NCBI GenBank assembly: GCA_963703075.1
Contig: OY969786.1
Span: 4,154,001 to 4,218,000 of the forward strand
Source of the DNA: Korobacter sp963703075
GTDB lineage: Bacteria; Acidobacteriota; Terriglobia; Terriglobales; Acidobacteriaceae
Length of the DNA: 64,000 nt
Reading direction: 5' to 3'
Shown piece after piece: positions 16,959 through 24,205 of the stretch. Within the stretch, counting starts at the first letter, position 1. Each line of letters starts with the position of its first letter. The notes beneath the pieces were generated by a model that was not told the origin of the DNA, ran no database searches, and was given only the letters and a program-made list of their open reading frames with translations. The translations under genes and the position numbers were made by a program.

Positions 16959-18235
16959 GGCAGGTTCCTCGTCCCCACCGCTTCTTTCAGTTGTTCTAAC
17001 GCGGTCATATAGGAGGCCAGCGCCTGACGGTACGCCAATTGCACCGACCGGTAGCTGCGCTCGGCGTCGAGAAAGTCGAGCAGACTCGCAGCGCCACGTT
17101 TATATGCGTATTCATTAATGTCGCGCGAATCCTGGGCTTCCTTGAGATACCCGGATGTATACAGTTGCACCACCTCTTCGTTGCTGCGCAGCGCCTCGAA
17201 GGCGTTGGAGACGTCGGTCATCACCGTATCGCTGGCTGCCAGTTCCTGCTGCTGTGCCTGAGTCAGCGCAAAGCCGGTGCGCGCGATCTCGCCCTGGTTG
17301 CGGTTGAAAATCGGCAGATCGAAGCTCACGAACACAGAGGCCGTGCTTTCGCCGGAGACATGGGAAAAATCATACGTGCCATTCACATCGACCTTGGCGT
17401 TGGCCTTCGCCAACTGGATCTGGCTTTGGGCGGCGGTAATCCCTAATGCGGCAGCGCGAAAATCCGGACGCTCGCGCAGAGCCTTGATTTGCAAGTCTTC
17501 CACGCGCGCCTGGAGCGGTTGGTAGGTCAATTCGCCAGCCACATCGAAATCGGAAGGAATGGTGTTGTATCCCAAATATCCCCGCAATCCGACCAGCGCC
17601 TGCACTTTCGCCAGTCGGGCTGAAGAGACGTCGGTCTGAAACTGCAAAAGTTGCAGCTTGATCTTGAGGTAGTCACCTTCGCTTATGTAGCCGGCTTTGT
17701 ATTGCGTCTCGCTGATGTCGACGGTTTGCTTGAAGCTTTGCAGGTCCTGCAGCGCAAAAGCCAGCGTCGATTCCGCCAGGAGCACGTTCACGAACTGCTG
17801 TCCAACATTGAAGGCCAAGGTACGTTCGGCGTCGGTGACCTGTGCGCGGGTTACGGCCGTCTGATCTCGTGCCGCTTGCAGTCTCCTCTGCCGCTTATGG
17901 CCGCGTTCGAAGAGATAGCTGAGTCCAATATCGAACTGCTGCGTTTGATCCAGGTTGGTTCCCGAAAAATCCTGGGGACTGAAAAATGGAAGGAACTGGC
18001 TATCTGCGCCCAGGGTAGGATTCGGTCGGAGGTTCGCGGTAATCTCTTGCGCCTCGTTTTGGAGAATCAAGGTGCGTTGCGCTTTGATCGAAGGACTTTG
18101 CGTGAGCGCGAGGTCGATGGCCTGCTCGAGGGTGATCTGGGTCGTATTTTGTCCCACTGCCGCGCCGAGGCACAGCAACAGCATCGCAGCCGGAGCTAGC
18201 GTCCGAAAATACTTGGCACGAATTTGGGTCGACAT
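16955..18235 (-). CDS. TolC-family outer-membrane efflux channel (CzcC/CusC-like)
   Basis: The protein has about 426 residues from the ATG at 18235. A signal peptide (FRTLAPAAMLLLCLGAAVGQ) is followed by two OEP repeats rich in long helices, for example ITLEQAIDLALTQSPSIKAQ at the start and LDFLDAERSYRSVQLAYRQALASYMTALEQLKEAVG at the end, both standard for the family. An ATG at 18271 is an alternative start; neither has a strong ribosome site. It is the first gene of the metal efflux operon and overlaps the adaptor gene by 4 bp. It forms the outer-membrane exit duct. Confidence 0.9.
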   Translation of the reverse strand: MSTQIRAKYFRTLAPAAMLLLCLGAAVGQNTTQITLEQAIDLALTQSPSIKAQRTLILQNEAQEITANLRPNPTLGADSQFLPFFSPQDFSGTNLDQTQQFDIGLSYLFERGHKRQRRLQAARDQTAVTRAQVTDAERTLAFNVGQQFVNVLLAESTLAFALQDLQSFKQTVDISETQYKAGYISEGDYLKIKLQLLQFQTDVSSARLAKVQALVGLRGYLGYNTIPSDFDVAGELTYQPLQARVEDLQIKALRERPDFRAAALGITAAQSQIQLAKANAKVDVNGTYDFSHVSGESTASVFVSFDLPIFNRNQGEIARTGFALTQAQQQELAASDTVMTDVSNAFEALRSNEEVVQLYTSGYLKEAQDSRDINEYAYKRGAASLLDFLDAERSYRSVQLAYRQALASYMTALEQLKEAVGTRNLP

Positions 18236-18454
18236 CAAGGCGCGTTGATTGGGTCGCTGCTGCTCTCGCATCGGTGATCGGAATACAACGATGGCTAGTG
18301 TACGTCGACCGAATGCTCTCCTATATATGACTGCGAAGCGAGCCCAAGGAAAGCAATTGTAATCCACTCTGCTTGTTGTGCCACGTATGTGCCCCCGCAG
18401 CCAGCTTCTCCCTCGGCATATCGCAGCGCGACAAATCCGTCTCCATCCTTGCAG

Positions 18455-19339
18455 CTATTCGCCGCTTACGCAGGTATCCCGCAGTTGCTTCATGAAAATG
18501 CGCTGGGCGCGACTCTGCGAGTGATGCCGGGAGGTAACGATGCCCACCTTGCGGGTGCTGTGCTTGCCGGAGATTGGAATAAACTTGCATCCCGGGTGTG
18601 GCTGCACGGCCATGGCCGGCACTGCCGAAACGCCCATCCCGGCAGAGACCATTGCCAGAACGGTGGCAAACTGTCCGCTCTCAAAGACGACGCTCGGGGA
18701 CATTTTTGACTTGTGACACGCTGCGATCAGGCTGTCGCGAAAGCAGTGGCCTTCCTTCAGCAGCAGAAAGGGCTCCTGGTTCAGGTCCGCCAGGCTGATC
18801 GAAGTGCGGGATGCGCGGCGATGCTTCTCCGGCAGGACTGCATAGAACTTCTCCTCGAGCAGTTCCTCGCTGGCGAGTTCATTGCCCGCAACGGGCAACG
18901 CCGCGATGGCCATGTCCATTGTGCCCTCGTGCAGGCGCTGCAGCAGGGTAGGCGTGATGTCTTCGACAATCTTCACGGTTATGAGAGGATGGCGGGTGGC
19001 GAAGCCGTTCAGCAATTTCGGGAGAAGATAGGCAGCGATGGTCGGAATGATGCCGACAACCACTTCGCCCTTCTCATTGCCGGACATTTCGAGAAGCTCG
19101 GTTTTAGCTTCTCCGAGCTCGCGGAGAATGCGTTCCGCCCTTGGCAGAAAGGCCCTGCCGAACACCGTCAGCTTGGCAGCGCGAGGCAGGCGATCGAAGA
19201 GCCGGGCGCCCAGTTCCGCTTCGAGCTTCATGATCTGCTGGGAGAGAGATGGCTGTGCCACGTGCTCTACTTCCGAGGCGCGGGTAAAGGTGCCGTGCCG
19301 GGCGACTGCGCAGAAATATCGAAGCTGGTGAACTTCCAT
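18455..19339 (-). CDS. oxyR: LysR-family peroxide regulator OxyR
   Basis: This 294-residue LysR regulator has an N-terminal winged helix-turn-helix (LRYFCAVARHGTFTRASEV, then QPSLSQQIMKLEAELG). The effector domain carries KEGHCFRDSLIAACHK. The two cysteines are residues 199 and 208, the same numbers and spacing as the redox-active Cys199 and Cys208 of E. coli OxyR, which form a disulfide on peroxide exposure. It is transcribed divergently from katG, its classical target, and an OxyR-like operator lies between the two starts. I am confident of peroxide sensing. The 116 bp between its stop and the TolC region hold nothing recognisable. Confidence 0.92.
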   Translation of the reverse strand: MEVHQLRYFCAVARHGTFTRASEVEHVAQPSLSQQIMKLEAELGARLFDRLPRAAKLTVFGRAFLPRAERILRELGEAKTELLEMSGNEKGEVVVGIIPTIAAYLLPKLLNGFATRHPLITVKIVEDITPTLLQRLHEGTMDMAIAALPVAGNELASEELLEEKFYAVLPEKHRRASRTSISLADLNQEPFLLLKEGHCFRDSLIAACHKSKMSPSVVFESGQFATVLAMVSAGMGVSAVPAMAVQPHPGCKFIPISGKHSTRKVGIVTSRHHSQSRAQRIFMKQLRDTCVSGE

Positions 19340-19365
19340 TATTGGGAAAAACCGTTAAGACGCTG

Positions 19366-19386
19366 TTCCTATGGTATTCATAGGAA
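19366..19386. promoter_or_regulatory. OxyR-like operator between oxyR and katG
   Basis: A perfect 8-bp inverted repeat, TTCCTATG and CATAGGAA, with a 5-bp spacer lies 46 bp before the katG ATG. It contains CTAT-N7-ATAG, the central half-site pair of the known OxyR consensus (ATAG-N7-CTAT-N7-ATAG-N7-CTAT). The next downstream half-site position, 19391-19394, is ATAT (three of four). Its place and spacing support OxyR control of katG and probably of oxyR itself. Confidence 0.7.
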
Positions 19387-19432
19387 GTATATATTTTACA
19401 TCTAGGTTCTGCTGAACGGAACATGAGGAGAT

Positions 19433-21691
19433 ATGGAAAACGAACTTGTCGAAAAAGTGAAGGCGCCAGTCCCGGGCAATCAAACCAACACCCTGAATGA
19501 AGCGAAGTGCCCCGTGGGCGCGCATACCCTGGCGGGTGCGCGGAGCAACGCGAACTGGTGGCCGAACCAGCTCAACGTCAATATCCTGCACCAGCACTCT
19601 CCGCTCTCCGACCCGATGAAGAAAGGGTTCAATTACGCCGAAGAGTTTAAGACGCTCGATCTGAACGCGGTGGTGAAAGACCTGCACGCTTTGATGACCG
19701 ATTCGCAGGAGTGGTGGCCCGCCGACTTCGGCCACTACGGTCCGTTCTTCATCCGCATGGCTTGGCACAGCGCCGGCACCTATCGCATTGGCGACGGCCG
19801 CGGCGGCGCCGGTTCCGGCGAACAGCGCTTTGCCCCTCTCAACAGCTGGCCCGACAACGGCAACCTTGACAAGGCGCGCCGTCTTCTCTGGCCCATCAAA
19901 CAGAAGTACGGACGCAAAATCTCCTGGGCCGACCTCATCGTGCTTGCCGGAAACGTTGCCCTCGAGTCCATGGGCTTCAAAACGTTCGGCTTTGCCGGCG
20001 GACGCGAAGACGTTTGGGAGCCCAGTGAAGACATCTACTGGGGCCCCGAAGGCAAGTGGCTCGATGACAAGCGCTACTCCGGGGAGCGCGATCTCGAGAA
20101 TCCCCTCGGCGCCGTGCAGATGGGCCTCATCTACGTAAATCCCGAAGGCCCCAACGGCAACCCCGATCCTCTCGCCTCCGCCCGCGATATTCGCGAGACC
20201 TTCGGACGCATGGCCATGAATGACGAAGAAACCGTCGCCCTCATCGCCGGCGGACACACCTTCGGCAAAACTCACGGCGCCGGCGTCCCCACCGAATTCG
20301 TAGGCGCCGAACCTGAAGGCGCCGAGATCGAAGAACAAGGCTTCGGATGGAGAAATAAGCTCGGCCCCGGCCACGGCAATCACACCATCACCAGCGGCCT
20401 CGAAGGCATCTGGACCACCCAGCCCACCAAGTGGGACAACAACTTCTTCGAAAATCTCTTCGGCTACGAGTGGGAGCTCGATAAGAGCCCGGCCGGCGCA
20501 AACCAATGGAAGCCCAAGAACGGCGCCGGTAACGGCACGGTTCCCGATCCCCACGACCAGTCCAAGCGGCACGCGCCTACCATGCTCACCTCCGATCTCG
20601 CCTTGCGCGTCGATCCCGTCTACGGTCCCATCTCCAAACGTTTCTACGAAAATCCTCAGGAGTTCGCGGACGCCTTTTCCAAGGCGTGGTTCAAGCTCAC
20701 CCACCGCGATATGGGTCCGCTCCCGCGCTATCTCGGGCCGCTCGTTCCCAAGGAGCCGCAGCTCTGGCAGGATCCGGTGCCGCCCGTGGATCACGAACTG
20801 ATCAACGACGGCGACGTTGCCGCATTGAAGGCGAAGGTCCTGCAATCCGGCCTGTCGATCTCGCAGCTCGTCACCACCGCGTGGGCTTCGGCTGCATCCT
20901 TCCGCGGCTCCGACAAGCGTGGAGGCGCCAACGGCGCGCGCATTCGCCTCACTCCGCAAAAAGACTGGGAAGTGAATCAGCCGGCGGAATTGGCGAAGGT
21001 GCTGCCGGTCCTTGAGAAGATCCAGAAGGAGTTCAACGCATCATCGGGCAAGAAGAAGGTCTCGCTCGCCGATCTCATCATCCTCGCTGGCGACGCAGCT
21101 ATCGAAGAAGCTGCGAAAAAAGGCGGCCAGAACGTCAAGATTCCTTTCTTGCCGGGTCGTACCGATGCTTCGCAGGAGCAGACCGATGTGCAGTCGTTCT
21201 CGGTGATGGAGCTCAAGGCCGATGGCTTCCGCAACTATTACCGCAAGGGGCAGCCGCGCCCGGCGGAAGAGATGCTGGTCGACAAGGCCCAACTCCTCCG
21301 CTTGTCCGCCCCGGAAATGACCGTGCTCCTCGGCGGCTTGCGTGTCCTCGGCACCAACTACGGACACACCAAGCATGGGGTCTTCACCCACAAACCCGAA
21401 ACCCTCACCAACGACTTCTTCGTCAACCTGCTCGACATGGGCACCCAGTGGCGGCCCTCGAAAGAGCAAGGCGTGTATGAAGGCGTCGACCGCAAGACCG
21501 GCCAAGTGAAGTGGACCGGGACCCGTGTCGATCTGATTTTCGGTTCGCACTCGCAACTTCGAGCCCTCGCCGAGGTCTATGCCAGCAACGACTCCAGGGA
21601 ATCGTTCGTGAAGGACTTCGTGGCGGCATGGAGCAAGGTGATGAACCTCGATCGCTATGACCTTCACGTGAAAAAGGGAGCTCTCAACTAG
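19433..21691 (+). CDS. katG: Bifunctional catalase-peroxidase KatG
   Basis: The 752-residue protein is a full-length catalase-peroxidase with both peroxidase-like domains. The distal heme pocket is FFIRMAWHSAGTYRIGDGRGG (Arg108, Trp111, His112). The proximal histidine lies in ALIAGGHTFGKTHG. The Tyr in QMGLIYVNPEGPNG and the Met in FGRMAMNDEE complete the Met-Tyr-Trp crosslink that gives catalase activity. The C-terminal domain is heme-free and structural. AGGAG stands 5 bp before the ATG. It removes hydrogen peroxide in the cytoplasm and is divergent from oxyR with an operator between them. A long stem-loop after the stop probably ends the transcript. Confidence 0.97.
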   Translation: MENELVEKVKAPVPGNQTNTLNEAKCPVGAHTLAGARSNANWWPNQLNVNILHQHSPLSDPMKKGFNYAEEFKTLDLNAVVKDLHALMTDSQEWWPADFGHYGPFFIRMAWHSAGTYRIGDGRGGAGSGEQRFAPLNSWPDNGNLDKARRLLWPIKQKYGRKISWADLIVLAGNVALESMGFKTFGFAGGREDVWEPSEDIYWGPEGKWLDDKRYSGERDLENPLGAVQMGLIYVNPEGPNGNPDPLASARDIRETFGRMAMNDEETVALIAGGHTFGKTHGAGVPTEFVGAEPEGAEIEEQGFGWRNKLGPGHGNHTITSGLEGIWTTQPTKWDNNFFENLFGYEWELDKSPAGANQWKPKNGAGNGTVPDPHDQSKRHAPTMLTSDLALRVDPVYGPISKRFYENPQEFADAFSKAWFKLTHRDMGPLPRYLGPLVPKEPQLWQDPVPPVDHELINDGDVAALKAKVLQSGLSISQLVTTAWASAASFRGSDKRGGANGARIRLTPQKDWEVNQPAELAKVLPVLEKIQKEFNASSGKKKVSLADLIILAGDAAIEEAAKKGGQNVKIPFLPGRTDASQEQTDVQSFSVMELKADGFRNYYRKGQPRPAEEMLVDKAQLLRLSAPEMTVLLGGLRVLGTNYGHTKHGVFTHKPETLTNDFFVNLLDMGTQWRPSKEQGVYEGVDRKTGQVKWTGTRVDLIFGSHSQLRALAEVYASNDSRESFVKDFVAAWSKVMNLDRYDLHVKKGALN

Positions 21692-21703
21692 GACCGGAGT
21701 GAC

Positions 21704-21778
21704 GCCAGCCCTTGGCCAGAGGACAGGTCGATGTGGTTCTTACCACCTCGGAACGTCCTTTGCGGGGGCTGGCTTTCT
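21704..21778 (+). terminator. Probable katG terminator with a large internal branch
   Basis: GCCAGCCC (21704-21711) pairs with GGGCTGGC (21766-21773) and a TTTCTTG tract follows. The 54-base insert can itself fold (for example TGGT/ACCA and GGAC/GTCC pairs). The base of the stem plus T-rich tail fits an intrinsic terminator 12 bp after the katG stop, though the big loop is unusual. Confidence 0.5.
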
Positions 21779-21851
21779 TGTGTCCATATCTTTTTCCGAT
21801 TGTGGCAATCGCGATCCAGTGACAGGTGGTTTCGTGTAAAAGGTGAAACGC

Positions 21852-22427
21852 ATGGTCAAGCTGATTCACTCGATGCTCATGTCACTGGATGGCTATACCG
21901 AAGACGAGCAAGGCCGCTTCGGCTGGGGTGCTCCTGAAAATGAGGAGGTACATTCGTACATCAACACCCTCGGAGCGTCCATCCGCACCTATCTCTACGG
22001 GCGGAAGATGTACGAGACTATGGTTTACTGGGAGACCGCGCACACGATTCCCGGCCAACCGCAGTTCGTGCTTGACTGGGCGCGGCAGTGGCAAGGCGCC
22101 GAGAAGATCGTCTATTCAAGAACCCTCACCGAGTCACGCAGCGCGCGGACCTGGATCGAGCGGGAGTTCAATCCCGACGCGGTTCGGCAGCTCAAAGCCA
22201 ACGCCAAGCACGACATCTCCGTGGATGGCCCTGAACTCGCCGCGCATGCGATCAAGGCCGGCCTGGTCGACGAGTTCCAGATGATCGTCTGCCCCGTGAT
22301 TGTCGGCGGCGGAAAGCGGTTTTTTCCTGACGGCGTGCGGCTGGACTTGGAATTGCTCGAAGAACGCCGGTTTGGCAATGGCGTGCTGATCTTGCGATAC
22401 GGCGTCCGCAGGTCTGCTGTTAGCTAG
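21852..22427 (+). CDS. Dihydrofolate reductase / RibD C-terminal domain family protein
   Basis: The 191-residue protein has the RibD_C fold: VKLIHSMLMSLDGYTEDEQGRFGW at the N-terminus, the LYGRKMYETMVYW strand and helix, KIVYSRTL, then HDISVDGPELAAHAIKAGLVDEFQMIVCPVIVGGGKRFF. These are the landmarks of stand-alone DHFR-like reductases such as the YyaP/YwjB group. AGGTGA precedes the ATG at 21852, which I prefer to a GTG 9 bp upstream. Members bind NADPH but their substrates are mostly unknown. It converges on the VOC gene with a 4-bp overlap of the two stop regions. Confidence 0.85.
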   Translation: MVKLIHSMLMSLDGYTEDEQGRFGWGAPENEEVHSYINTLGASIRTYLYGRKMYETMVYWETAHTIPGQPQFVLDWARQWQGAEKIVYSRTLTESRSARTWIEREFNPDAVRQLKANAKHDISVDGPELAAHAIKAGLVDEFQMIVCPVIVGGGKRFFPDGVRLDLELLEERRFGNGVLILRYGVRRSAVS

Positions 22428-22915
22428 AACGTTCGCGAATCTTGAACAAGAGCAGACATCGACCCGGGTACGGTGATTTGAGACGCATCACCTAACATCT
22501 CATGCTTCCTCTCCAGCGACTTTGCCGGGCGCAGTCTCGCGCGCGGATAGTTGAAGAAGAGCTGATTGCCGTCGGGATCGTCGACCACCAGCAGCCGGTA
22601 GCCCCACGAACCCTCTTTAACCGAAACCCCCTTGGCCTCGAATTCCGCCCGCAGCGCGTCCAACGCAGCGGCCGCGGCCTCGTGTGTCGCCGGCTCGCCG
22701 TTCAAGGAGATGAACATCAGCCCTTTGCCAATCTTCTCCGGCCACGTGTCGGCCAGGATAAGCGCACAGCCCTGCCGCTCGACCTGTGCGACGTGCGCTC
22801 TGCCGTCTTCGTCGTAGCGCCAGGGGCTCGTGAAACCAAGCGCGTTAACGTAAAAGACGAGCGAGGCCTCGACATCCTTTACGTGCAAAACGGGGCGTGC
22901 GAACCAGTCCGTCAT
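22424..22915 (-). CDS. VOC (glyoxalase/bleomycin resistance) superfamily protein
   Basis: The 163-residue protein has one paired beta-alpha-beta-beta-beta VOC module: ARPVLHVKDVEASLVFYVNALGFT at the start, a central GCALILADTWPEKIGKG, and the terminal GYRLLVVDDPDGNQLFFNYPRA that closes the fold. The family covers dioxygenases, glyoxalases and antibiotic-binding resistance proteins; nothing here allows a choice. About 30 residues after the fold look unstructured. It stands alone on the minus strand and overlaps the end of the DHFR-like gene tail to tail. Confidence 0.8.
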   Translation of the reverse strand: MTDWFARPVLHVKDVEASLVFYVNALGFTSPWRYDEDGRAHVAQVERQGCALILADTWPEKIGKGLMFISLNGEPATHEAAAAALDALRAEFEAKGVSVKEGSWGYRLLVVDDPDGNQLFFNYPRARLRPAKSLERKHEMLGDASQITVPGSMSALVQDSRTF

Positions 22916-23071
22916 AGGCTATCTATCCTCGAATAAAGATACCTGCTTCCTAGAAGAGTTTGAAAACACGCACGGAAAGCCGGCCTTGGGTCGATTACGA
23001 CGGAGAAGAAGGACAGCACCGACTCCCCTCGTTAAGAGGTCTGGTTGTAAATCCAAAAGCTTTTTGAGGTT

Positions 23072-24202
23072 TCATCTCAGCCGCTCGTGCTTCATTGCCC
23101 TGCAGTGACGCGCGATCTGTCTTTCTTCGTCGGCCGAAACGATCTGGATCATGGCCGGAGTTACGCCCAGGGATTCCAAGCCTCGGCTGGCGGCAGACCG
23201 AACGCTTTCGCTGTGTTCTCCGATTCCGCCGGTAAAAACCAGCAGATCCACGCCACCCATGAGGGCAATGTAGGCACCGATGGTCTTGCGGATAGACGTC
23301 GTGAAGATTTCCAACGCCAGCGCCGCGTTGGGGTCGTTGGCCCGCGCGCGCTCCTCCAGAGTTTTCACGTCGCTCTCGCCGTCTGCGAGGGCGAAGAGAC
23401 CGCTGGTGCGGTTGAGAACTTCCTCCAGCTTGTCGGGGCTGGGGACCTCATTGCGTAGAAGAAAGAGCAGGACACCTGGATCCAAGTCGCCGGAACGCGT
23501 GCCCATCGGGATCCCGCCGGTGGGCGTCATTCCCATCGTGGTGTCGATCGACCGGCCGTCGCGCAGGGCGCACAGGCTGGCCCCATTGCCCAAGTGCGCG
23601 AAGATCGCGCGAGCGGGGAGAGTTGCGCCGAAATGGTGAACAAGCGACGCGTAGGAGAGCCCATGAAAACCGTACCGTCGCACGCCGGCGTCCAGGTATT
23701 GCCGAGGCAGAGGCAAATGGTAAGCCACGGCAGGCATGGTTTGATGAAAGGCATCATCGAAACAAGCAAAGTGATCGGCGTCGGGAAACGTCGACTGCGC
23801 CAGGGCGATGAGCGCAAGGGACTGCGGAATGTGCAGTGGCGCAAAGTGGGTAGCGGCTTTCAGTTGCTCGAGGACCTGGGGCGTGATGCGCTGATGCGAC
23901 AGCAGGTGGGGACCGCCGTGGACGACCCGATGGCCTACCGCCATCGGCGTGCCTTGGAAGTGTTTGCGAATCTCAGCGGCCAGTGTCGTGAGCGCCTGGA
24001 CTTGCGATTCGTGGATGCACTCGCGCTGTACCAATGCGGCGCCGTCTGCGTCGCGGATGTGGAGAGCGCCATCGTCCCGGCCAATGCCGGTTGCGCTGCC
24101 GGTGAGGACGGGAACTTCGTCGCTTTCACCACGCGCATAGAGCCCAAACTTAAGCGAAGATGAGCCGCTGTTGAGCGCGAGTATCAGATCGCGATTCTCC
24201 AT
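23072..24202 (-). CDS. ackA: Acetate kinase
   Basis: The 376-residue protein shows the acetokinase signatures LALNSGSSSLKFGLY at the N-terminus and AVGHRVVHGG. The catalytic region has RRYGFHGLSYASL, IFAHLGNGASLCALRDGRSIDTTMGMTPTGGIPMGTRSGDLDPG and DLLVFTGGIGEHS. It is slightly shorter than the usual 390-400 residues. The enzyme makes ATP and acetate from acetyl phosphate. It starts 3 bp after the phosphoketolase stop, so the two form an operon in which phosphoketolase supplies acetyl phosphate directly. No phosphotransacetylase gene lies beside it. Confidence 0.95.
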   Translation of the reverse strand: MENRDLILALNSGSSSLKFGLYARGESDEVPVLTGSATGIGRDDGALHIRDADGAALVQRECIHESQVQALTTLAAEIRKHFQGTPMAVGHRVVHGGPHLLSHQRITPQVLEQLKAATHFAPLHIPQSLALIALAQSTFPDADHFACFDDAFHQTMPAVAYHLPLPRQYLDAGVRRYGFHGLSYASLVHHFGATLPARAIFAHLGNGASLCALRDGRSIDTTMGMTPTGGIPMGTRSGDLDPGVLLFLLRNEVPSPDKLEEVLNRTSGLFALADGESDVKTLEERARANDPNAALALEIFTTSIRKTIGAYIALMGGVDLLVFTGGIGEHSESVRSAASRGLESLGVTPAMIQIVSADEERQIARHCRAMKHERLR

Positions 24203-24205
24203 CCG

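Noticed and set aside
19355..20959. Long minus-strand reading frame (534 codons) opposite katG
   Set aside because: It lies antisense to a fully conserved KatG, shows no family resemblance, and follows from the codon bias of katG.
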